Source: Sporothrix humicola
Taxonomy: Eukaryota > Ascomycota > Sordariomycetes > Ophiostomatales > Ophiostomataceae
Assembly (NCBI GenBank): GCA_021396245.1
Contig: WNYE01000033.1
Coordinates: forward strand, 62,001 to 126,000
Length of the DNA stretch: 64,000 nt
Direction of reading: 5' to 3'
Program-made: the position numbers and the translations under genes
Notes under the pieces: model-generated
The model's input: the letters and a program-made list of their open reading frames with translations, nothing else
What the model was told of the DNA's origin: nothing
The model's database searches: none
Part shown: positions 53,550 to 62,194 of the stretch, piece by piece
Numbering within the stretch: position 1 is the stretch's first letter
How the letters are laid out: each line of letters opens with the position of its first letter

Positions 53550-55802
53550 ATGGAAACGATTGACACAGATGCTTCTCATGACATGACAATGTCGACTGAC
53601 CGCAACGACGACGATGAAAGCGGCAGTGACAGCGACGACGGCCGGGAGAGCGCCTACTATGTCCTCTGCGACGTACAGTTTCGATGCGGTCTCTGCCGCT
53701 TCCAGTTTAACGTGGGCGAGACATTTGTAGCAGACATTCGCGGCCACCGATCCATTCCGCAAAAGATGCTGCACGGCGTAAAAAGCGCACTTCTCGAATA
53801 CGAGGGAGAAGGCGAACTCCCAACCGTTCTGGATAGGGCCTGCATCCAGCCCTGCCGAGACAACGACGATGTTCCGCCAGGAACGCGAAAACGAACGGTC
53901 GGCTACCATCCGGGGTGTCTGGACATGTGGGGCTGTGGCGACAGGCTACCACCATCTTCACTACACGCCGCCACGGCATACGCATTTACACCAACTCATG
54001 GGGACGGCACGAGCTACGAGGCGGCAAGGCGCGGCCGCATCCTTTCCTTTCTTCACAGGGCACTGCCAAGGCTGTTTTCTGACTGCAGAGCCCGACTGCC
54101 GGCCGAACTGTGGTCGGCAATCGTTAATCTCGTTGTCGACGACGGTGACGATGATGACACGAACGGCAGGGACGATTACATTGTACGACTGTATGCCATT
54201 GAGACGATCCGCCAGCTTTGGGAGCAACGCCAGACGGAGACCAATGCACCCGAGCTGGACCTTGACATAGACCTAGACACGACGTCTAGCATATGGGCAT
54301 CGTACATTTGCATCGATGGAGTGCAATATGTTCAACGGCTGACGAGCACGCTGCCAGACGGGAATGAGTCGGCTTTCTGGAGGAAAGCCACGAATGCGAT
54401 CGGCACAGGGACGAAAATGACGCTCTACATTCTACAGGACCATCTTGGTGTACGCAAAGTTCTGATTTCCACTGGAAATGACGATGATGTGAAGAACCGG
54501 CTGGCCGAGTGCTACAAGACAAGGACAACTACAGAGGCCTGGTGGAGGCGTGTCCAACTCGAGCCTGGACACCAACTACGCGTGATCTCTGATGGTCTTA
54601 AAATCCGCTCGATAAAGGTCTTCCTCAAGAACAAGGATGAATATCCTGGGGACTTGGAGGACATGGTCTGGCCCGTCGGTGCTTTGGTCCCAGAAGAAGA
54701 GAGCCTCCACACACTCCAGTACTGCCCGTCAGTATTTCCCGATAAGGACCGCGGCTCCTGGTACATGGCGTCCATGGACTGCAACGCGCCCGACATTACG
54801 GGCTATTCGGCTCTGTGGACGCGCAACAATCTGGCCGTCCTGCATGCCCACAGGGACGGCGAGGACCTGTCGTTTTACAAACACTACGACGAGCTCTACC
54901 CGGCCACCGACACCAGCGTCTGGATTTATTTTTCGGTCCTGCCGGGCGAGCGCCTCGTCGACGTCTTTTGCCGCCGCCACGAGGACGGGGACTGCTACAT
55001 GGGCTTGCTGGTCCGGACCAGCCGCGGGCGACACATGATCCTGGGGCCGGGCCTGCAGGTGCCGGGCAGTATGAATGAAGACGGAAGTTGGAGAGGATTA
55101 CGTCCCGGGAGCTTCCTGTGGTACCGCCATGTCTGTCGGTTGCCCGCCGACCGGCCGTCGCGCATCCACTACAACACAGCGCCCTACGGCATCCGTCAGT
55201 TGGCGTTTGAGGGGAGAAAGGGAGTAAAAGAGACTGGGGGTGCCGTGGAACCCGCCCTCCTCCCCCTCCATCTGTCAACCACCAATATGAATGGCCAGCA
55301 CTGTGCATGGTTCGCCTCGCTCGACGGCCTCGCGACCGTCACGCCGTCCTACAAGACGAACCCACACTACAAGGACTCGCTGTTTATCAGCGGCTTCCTC
55401 TTTTCCTACAGCGACGGCCGGCCGTGCACCGCGTTTGGCGAGTTTCGCCTCGACCATGTGGGCCAACCGTTGCATGTGTCGTCTCCTCCTTCGGCGCACC
55501 TCCACTTTGGCTACTCCTACCGCGGCGACTGGGTCCCGTCGCACCTGACCCATGTCGCCCTTGACACGGCGCAGCCCTTTCGGAGGACCACAATAGAAAC
55601 AGCAAACGACGGCCATGAAATCAGAATCAGCTGGCAAGCCGTCCCGCTGTGGGGCTCGGCCGAAATGTGGACCGACGGCTTCCGGTCGTTTGTCCACCAT
55701 ACCACCAGGCTAGATTCGAGGCGGGACTCGGATTCGGGCTACAGATCGATGCAGAAAGTTATTTCCATGAACTGGAAAGGCAACAAAGACCAAAGGGAGT
55801 AA
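53550..55802 (+). CDS. Array paralogue B: divergent intact member, single exon
   Basis: A 750-aa single-exon protein that shares the layout of A, C and D but is much diverged. The start is the first ATG of the frame. Residues 18-33 are acidic. The zinc-like pattern is FRCGLCRFQF (Cys46, Cys49) and VGYHPGCLDMWG (His120, Cys123). An F-box-like LPAELWSAIVNLVVDD is at 183-198. The shared middle block is GERLVDVFCRRHEDGDCYMG with LLVRTSRGRHMILGPG, parallel to A's GEHLDFLGL...ARTNFGQCVLFGS. The C-terminal part, with SGFLFSYSDGRPCTAFGEFRLDHV written here in two pieces SGFLFSYSDGRP and CTAFGEFRLDHV, then PLWGSAEMWTDGF, is the kind of ending I recall from fungal F-box proteins. No introns, signal peptide or membrane helices are seen. 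The ending differs from A and C, so B probably split off earlier. Confidence 0.78.
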   Translation: METIDTDASHDMTMSTDRNDDDESGSDSDDGRESAYYVLCDVQFRCGLCRFQFNVGETFVADIRGHRSIPQKMLHGVKSALLEYEGEGELPTVLDRACIQPCRDNDDVPPGTRKRTVGYHPGCLDMWGCGDRLPPSSLHAATAYAFTPTHGDGTSYEAARRGRILSFLHRALPRLFSDCRARLPAELWSAIVNLVVDDGDDDDTNGRDDYIVRLYAIETIRQLWEQRQTETNAPELDLDIDLDTTSSIWASYICIDGVQYVQRLTSTLPDGNESAFWRKATNAIGTGTKMTLYILQDHLGVRKVLISTGNDDDVKNRLAECYKTRTTTEAWWRRVQLEPGHQLRVISDGLKIRSIKVFLKNKDEYPGDLEDMVWPVGALVPEEESLHTLQYCPSVFPDKDRGSWYMASMDCNAPDITGYSALWTRNNLAVLHAHRDGEDLSFYKHYDELYPATDTSVWIYFSVLPGERLVDVFCRRHEDGDCYMGLLVRTSRGRHMILGPGLQVPGSMNEDGSWRGLRPGSFLWYRHVCRLPADRPSRIHYNTAPYGIRQLAFEGRKGVKETGGAVEPALLPLHLSTTNMNGQHCAWFASLDGLATVTPSYKTNPHYKDSLFISGFLFSYSDGRPCTAFGEFRLDHVGQPLHVSSPPSAHLHFGYSYRGDWVPSHLTHVALDTAQPFRRTTIETANDGHEIRISWQAVPLWGSAEMWTDGFRSFVHHTTRLDSRRDSDSGYRSMQKVISMNWKGNKDQRE

Positions 55803-55847
55803 CAAGCAATACTTGATTCACTGCCATAACGATAAAGGATAAAGACG

Positions 55848-56235
55848 TTGTCACAGATCACTTTGACAACAACGTGCGCATCGTCTGGCTCGCAAGAAGG
55901 AGGCACAGGGCGACGGAGACGTCGGGTCGACGTCGAGGTCGAGGTCGAGGTCGACGACCACCAACACACATCGACCATTGGGCTCCATGATGTCTTGATC
56001 GACACCTTGGTCCAAAAGAAAAGTTCATCTTCGTGCATGATCCAACTTTTGACAGTATTGAATTGACTCTCTTTCTCACCAGAACTTTTGTTGGCTCTAA
56101 AGCCCACACGATGACCGAGTCCAGGGCTGGGAGCCGGGCTATCTTGAGGCCCAGTTCCCAGATCCGGCCACGGATCTACCCGCGGCCTACCGGGCCAAGC
56201 ATGTATACAACTTTGACAGCCGGCCCCTACATTGA
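55848..56235 (+). pseudogene. Relic R1: decayed 3' end of an A/C-type paralogue
   Basis: Directly behind paralogue B lies non-functional sequence that still matches the last part of A and C. Bases up to about 56019 encode HDVLIDTLVQK, parallel to DVVIDTRVHK of C and DVVIDTSRHK of A, ending exactly where A has its last intron. The expected donor is gone (AAAAGT instead of GTRNGT). A CACCAG acceptor survives at 56077-56082, after which the frame reads NFCWL, a TAA at 56098-56100, then SPHDDRVQGWEPGYL and FPDPATDLP, ending with TGA at 56233. A has LLWWYTEDDNVVKTW and FPDPQGVP at the same places. The lost donor and internal stop show decay. A CGAGGT-type simple repeat (about 55926-55957) interrupts the upstream part. 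Confidence 0.7.
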
Positions 56236-57110
56236 TCGTTTTATTCTGTCCAACGACAGGCAGGGAGAGTAAGATATTGGTGGCACGAGGAGGATAGTCG
56301 ACACATAAGGGAGAAGATGGCCTGTTGTGATGAGTCGCCAGTCGCACGCCGTTTGAACCCGTGCCTTTTGACAATATGATCCCAAAAAAAGGAGAGCTTT
56401 TCCCACATGGCCAATGTATTATGGACGTGTGGATATGTATCGATAGCTGGTGTAGCAGATACAATTAATGCAGTGTGTAGAGAGGGATGCCTACAGATTT
56501 GCTAAGGTCGGACATCGAGTAGGTCTGTATGCGTGGATTGGCGAGACACAGCGGCAGACTCTACCTCTTGAGAATCAAATGATTTATTTTGAAACGAGGT
56601 GTGTGAAGAAGGAGAGAAAAATATGGAATAATAGACCGTGCAAAACTGGCATATGGGCAAAGACGCGTTGTGTTGTGAAAACATCAGGCGCGTTAATGGG
56701 AAAGCCACGTGTGGTGGCGAACCTTCAGGCCCAAAGACTACAGCAGTTGTGCGTGCACAGTCTCCCACACAAGTTCTTTCCTCCCTCTCTCCTCCCACCT
56801 CTTCACGTCATTCACTTTACGGTCGTTTCTTTCTTCATAACATTCACTCACTTGCCATTGCTGTCTATCATTGACTTCACTCTTGGCTTACTTCATTCAC
56901 TTCTATGCTGGACAGCTCACAGCTACCTGCATTATTTTTCTCCCCACCACTTTTCGTCCAGATTCCCTCCTCACCCTTCCATCAGATTCACATACCCCTC
57001 ACATCGTCCTTCATTTTCCTTCGCTTTCTTTCCTTGTTTCATCTCTGTATCTTCCAACTGATAGTCGAAACGAATAAACCCAAGTTGACTGTGCCAGCAT
57101 AGGATACATC
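56236..57110. other. Intergenic, promoter of paralogue C
   Basis: This 875-bp stretch becomes strongly CT-rich from about 56750 to 57060, the usual leader of a fungal gene. No gene or further relic was recognised. Confidence 0.5.
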
Positions 57111-60100
57111 ATGGCCGACGACGACAACAGACGCTCGCTGACGCTCGTCATCGAGCCGTACTGCGTCCTATGTCGCCGCAATCTCCCCGAGTGCAAGCAC
57201 GGCACGAGGTTCGGAGCGCCTCTCGAGAACGACGACGTGGGAGACTGGGAGACCGAGTGCCTTGGCTGTGAGTATTCCCTCTACGATGTCTTCAATGATC
57301 ACAACTGACACACCACAGTCTTTGACGCAAGTGACCCTGCCGCTCAGCACGCAAACGTCACCCAGCCCTCCCTGCATATTTTTCACACGTCTTTGCGCGA
57401 GAAGGCCTGGCCGCTGCGGAACTTTGACAAGGACGAGGACGTCAACGTGCCGCCGCCGATGAGCCTCCGTCCCAAGGACGAGCAGGCTGCAGATAGCACG
57501 CCCGCAGTCGGCGTCTACTTCTCCAAGCGTTGTGCATACACCTCTGACCAAAGCAACGGCAGCTCCCAGCGGTCTCTCTATTTTGTCCACAGCGACTGCT
57601 GGAGAGCTACTTGCCAGCTACGTGAGGGACAACACAGCCAGCCTCAAACTTTTTGGAACTTCAACCGCCTCTTCCGGCTGGCCGAGCAGCTCCGGTCTCT
57701 CATCCCGCGTCAAATCGAAGACGGCAAGAAAGAGTACAAGGCGGCTCTCTCTTCAATTCTTCCTCCAGGCTACCCGTCTATCGACAGCCTTGAAGATACA
57801 CCGCCAGCCACTGAAACATCGACCACCCTGATCCAGATGGCCACCTCTCTTCTTCCGCTCGAGATCCAGCGCCAGATCGCCGACTACCTCGACGACGGCC
57901 ATGCTCCCTCTATCCTCCGAGCCATTGAGACCGCCTCTCGAATTCAACACCTGCTCAAGCCGCACAAGAACGACAACACCTCCAGCTAGTCCCTGAAGTC
58001 GCATCCTGTGTTGACGCTCAAACCGCAGCCTTTACAAAAGGACGACGGCCACAAGACCAAGACCACGTACTTGATGGCCCGCACCATCTGCCTCTTTGGC
58101 TACGAGTACCTCCAGAGCGTAACGAGTGTGTCGTTTGACGACGCCGAGCACAAGGAGTTTCTCGAAAAACAGGAGCAGCGTCGACTCGCCCGCAGACACG
58201 CCGCCGGAGCTGGCAGCGGCAGCCCCTGGCCTTACCAGATCGTCCTCCGCCCGCACGACCAAATCGCCGGCCTCCGCATCTACCTGGGCCCGCTAGGCGT
58301 CATGGGCTTTTCCGTCAAGTACGCCAACGGCGGCGGGTCCGAGATGCTCGGCGGCCGCGTCATTCCCCCGGACAGCCGCTGCGCCCTGCAGCAAAAGTGG
58401 TTCAGCGCCGGCCAGCCCACGGTGTCGGCCGTGAGAGATGTACGTTCATCCCTCCTCTATCCTGTCTTGTCTCTTCTGCTAACCCTTCCAGGAGATAAAA
58501 GTGGTCGGCCTGTTTGCGGCCAATGGCGACCTCGCTCCTCTCCGTTCTCTCGTTCCCGAAATCCCGCCATACATTGATCCCACCGATCCCACCGGCACAG
58601 CCTACCCCGTGCCCGCCGAGTTCGCCGAGCTCGTTAACCCCAAATGGCCAGAGCGCGTGCTCTGGGACTGCGGCTCGCCCATCGCCTTTCGCCCGGGCCG
58701 GTTGACGATTGTCGATACAGACCTTGGCTCTGGTGCAGAAGCGTACCCCGGTCTCCGCCACCACCCCGGCCGACGCGTGTGCCATTTCCTGCCGTTCAAC
58801 ATGCTGGTCAACGGCAAGCCCGAGTGGGCCTCGGGCCTCACGGTCTACTGCACGCCCCTCGGCGGCATCACGGGCGCCACCGTCCACTTTGCCGGCGACG
58901 GCCTGACGCACTCGGAGGTGCACAAGCACGTCGGCGGCTTCACGGGATCCGCCATCCACCTCGAGCTCGTGCCGGGCGAGTTCATTGACTTTGTCGGCAT
59001 GCTGGTGCAGCGCGAGCCCGAGAAGTCGCCCATCGCGCCGTTCTTAATGGTGCGTCATGCTCCTATTCATCCCCTTCCCGTACCCCGCTAACGATGTAGG
59101 CCGCCACCAACCTCGGCAAGGTCGTCGTGTTTGGCAGCCTGCAGCCCGCGCTGGTCGGCACGCACTCCATCCCGCTGGTCGACATGGCCATGGTCGGCAA
59201 CCCGGTGCTGGGCCTCTTCTTTGACCGCCTGACGGTCGGCGACGGCGGCTACTGGCGCAGCATCGGCACCCGCACCATTCCCAGGCCGTCCTACCTGGCT
59301 GATCTCGACTTGGAGAGTGACGACGATTATGTCTCCCCGGCCCTGCGCATCGACCTCCCCTTCCCGCCCATCCCCGAACACATGGTCTGCCGGAACATGT
59401 ACCGCTACTACTCGTTTTTCAGCTGCGTCATTCTCGAGACGGCCAGCCTGCACAGCCTGCCGGGCTACGGCGTTGGCGGTGACATTGACGATGCTGGCGA
59501 CGCCGGCGACGCCGGCGACGCCGGCGACGGTACTGAACATGGACATGGTATTGGCGACAGCGCCTCCGCCTCCGCCTCCGTCGACGGCATCGCCCGTATC
59601 CAGGTCTGCCGCCGCGGCGACCGCGTCTTGGGAATGGCCATCCACCACTCCGGCCGCAACAGCGACGGCGGCCACCCCATGGTTTCTATTCTCGGCAGCT
59701 GGACGCCGACCGTCTGCGGTGGCGACGCCGCCCGGCCCGAGACCTATGTCCAAGAGCTCGACGTCGGGCCGACGCTCTTCCCGACCATCAAGTTTGTATA
59801 CTGCACCAACGGCGAGTTCATCCACGACATTGTCGTCGTGCCGCAGGACGACCTTGGCGAAGAGGTCGAAGCCGAGCCCACACCGCCCATCCCCGACACA
59901 CTCGGCCCGTGCACGCCCCTCGTGCCCTCTGACGTTGTCATTGACACCCGGGTTCACAAGACGATTGCCTGGTGGTTCCACGAATACGGCAACCGCGTCG
60001 AGATCTGGGACCGCGCCTTCGCCGGCGTCATGTGGCCGGGTCGCGACGGTGTGCCGCCCGCGCTGCAGCCCAAGGAGCTCATCGGGCTGGACTGTGCAGT

Positions 60101-60155
60101 GGAGCCGGAGATTCTTTTTGCAAGCCCGGCAGCGGGCACTCCGAAGGAGGAGTGA
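57111..60155 (+). pseudogene. Array paralogue C: four exons, full frame interrupted by one in-frame TAG
   Basis: Closely related to A. Exons: 57111-57267, 57319-58439, 58492-59049, 59100-60155; introns 51, 52 and 50 nt, all canonical or near-canonical. The joined frame has 963 codons with a single TAG at codon 276 (57987-57989), after which homology to A resumes in the same frame. No GT donor occurs for more than 130 nt upstream, so a canonical intron cannot remove the stop. Before the stop lie CVLCRR (Cys18, Cys21), YFVHSDCW and the F-box-like LPLEIQRQIADYLDD. After it come LMARTICLFGYEYLQ, YLGPLGVMGFSVKYA, GRRVCHFLPF, YCTPLGGITGATVHFAGDGL, FGSLQPALVGTH, DVVIDTRVHKTIAWWFHEYG. Either C is a recent pseudogene, a 275-aa zinc/F-box protein is made, or the stop is read through. 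A four-unit GAT/GAC-GCC-GGC repeat (59490-59525) encodes DAG repeats. Confidence 0.8.
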
Positions 60156-61149
60156 GGGGCAAGTGAGGAGTCTCGTAGAGGAGATTGCGACTTGTCAGTG
60201 TTGACAAAGGCCGTTGAAGACGGCAGCAGCATTCTTAAGACGAGTTCGTTGGCAGTTGCCGTGTCAAAGTACAACCTTGAGGCAGAAATAAAAATATTGA
60301 AAACAAATGGCAAAATCAAAATCGTGTGACCACTAAATCACCAGACTGAAACCATGACCGACGCCTAGTATCGGCGTAGATGACAGTATTGTGCATACCC
60401 AAGAGAATACTGAGGCATATGTGACCATGCCGTGTGTGGAATGGGCATGTGAGTCCATGGTGAGTTGTACAGTGACGTGTTGAGATCCATCTCCACAAGT
60501 TTTCTCTTGTTCATCACTTTCCTTTCATAAATGCATCAGATGCGATTCATCTTCTTATGACCATATCTACTTGCTCATTCTTAGCCCTCCATCATCTCAC
60601 CTCGTTGTAACCTTCTAGAAATGGCTCCTACACTTCCCACCTCTTCTATTTAATCACAGATTTTCCCGCTTTTCTTCCTTTTGCACCTTGTCTCCTACCA
60701 TCAAATCTCGAGATCACTCCCTCACGATCGTCTTCGCAGACTATCCTCTTGCCTGCCAAACTTCGTCTGCAATCCTCTACAGACCGACCTTGTGGCTCCC
60801 ATCACCCAGTGCTTTCAGTCTGGTGTCTCTAAGCCTCACATTTGTGTGGTATCTAGCCTGATCAAACCCTACCTTTGACGAACCCTGACGGGTCCCAATG
60901 CCGTTGGTGATATCCATCGACAGCCGCTACTCAACCGCAGTGCAAAGCAGGACCAGTTTCATCTGCAACCTTCGACAGATCGACAGATTGACAGTTCTCT
61001 TTTCTTTTCTCTGCTACGACACTTGCATTCACACGCCCTTGCCTTAGTTTGGTCTCTCAACCTAGCCGATTGTTTGGCTGACCCAAGAGGTCCTTACTTA
61101 GTAGTGAGTTGTTTCAATTTTTGATGCCAAAAACAGCAATAACAATCAT
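60156..61149. other. Intergenic between paralogue C and relic R2
   Basis: This 1-kb stretch contains a CT-rich leader-like segment at about 60480-61080 that may be the remnant promoter of the decayed copy R2. No open gene is supported. Confidence 0.45.
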
Positions 61150-61335
61150 GACAACGTTTCTTGCTGACACGGACCACCACCGGTCAAAACAAGTATGGGT
61201 TCCGTTTGGGAGTCTCTTCCCAGCGCTCGTGGGAACTCGTGCGGTTCCAGTCTCTGATCTGGACAATTTTGGATCGTCAGTCTTGGGTCTCATTTTTGAT
61301 CGGAGACCTGCTGGGTTTAAAAATCTGTGCTCTCC
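61150..61335 (+). pseudogene. Relic R2: decayed internal piece of an array paralogue
   Basis: An isolated stretch still encodes QVWVPFGSLFPALVGTRAVP then VSDLDNFGSSVLGLIFDRR. It matches paralogue C at VVVFGSLQPALVGTHSIP...VLGLFFDRL, and A at VLFGSLYSAF...SVPVTDL. Shortly after, the match moves to another frame (TGG at 61312 followed by TTTAAAAATCTGTG, where A has QWKSVG), so there is at least one frameshift. No exon structure survives around it. It lies between C and D on the same strand and is therefore the remains of a further tandem copy. Confidence 0.65.
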
Positions 61336-62194
61336 AATCTCCTTTCTCCTTTTGCACCACGCCATCCTTCTTCATCCTCTCGGCCCTGACATCCAACGCT
61401 TCCGTTTGCATCAACTAAGACCAAGGAGGAAATGAATAGAGTCAGCTTTGAAACCAACACTTCCAAGAAGACGGCTGCTCGAGACAAATTGATGGTTCCC
61501 ACCCTCGTCGTCCAAAAGTGTTTGATATTTGTGCCGCCGAGCAAAAATGAAATATCTAGCAAGGACGCACGAACAGATCCTATTAATTACTAATTACCCG
61601 GGCAGCTGGCAGCACATGTCTAAAGATAAATACAATCAACCTTATCGTGCTATACGCTCGGTCTAAAACGGTTTCCATGAGCCGTGTCCATGCCCATCGT
61701 CGACATGAACACGTTCAACTGTCGACATACACTTGAGATCAATATTGATAAAGGATAACCACAACCCAATGGATGACAAAGAGTACACTACAAACTACAA
61801 ACGCACGAAAATGTGTCCTTGACTTGGACTGTATATTGTGATTCATGTCATTGTCGATTCGCTCTCAAATCGTCGTCCGTTTGCGGATCTGTACTCGGCC
61901 GAGTTGGTGGCAAACTCCACTGTGACCCACACCATTTGACACAAGCAAACGGAAAGTCAACAAATGCCATTTTAGGAAATTTTTGTGCCAACTTGACGTA
62001 TTTATCATTGGCTGCCTCGATCACTTTCTGATATGGCACTTTCCTCTTGCTGTTGGATGCACAAGTATAAACGTCCCCCCCACGCCCACTTACATCCCAC
62101 GCCATCCTTCTTCAGCTTCGTCACCCCCACGCCATTCTTTAACGACAATTCATACATTGACGACACAAGGGAATATCAGCCTTTCGTTTCAAAC
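61336..62194. other. Intergenic, promoter of paralogue D
   Basis: An 859-bp mostly AT-rich stretch. The last 100 bp have the CCAC/CT-rich look of a leader. No other relic could be recognised by eye. Confidence 0.45.

Noticed and set aside
55926..55957. A Val-Glu/Arg-Gly repeat peptide encoded by the GTCGAG repeat
   Set aside because: A simple-sequence repeat inside relic R1, readable in all frames. It is not evidence of a gene.
53550..56235. Paralogue B and relic R1 forming one gene
   Set aside because: B already has its own C-terminal ending of a different type, and R1 carries an internal TAA and no donor. The two belong to different subtypes.
57850..57989. An intron removing the TAG in paralogue C
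   Set aside because: There is no GT dinucleotide in the 130 nt before the stop to act as donor, and the flanking sequence is conserved coding sequence.
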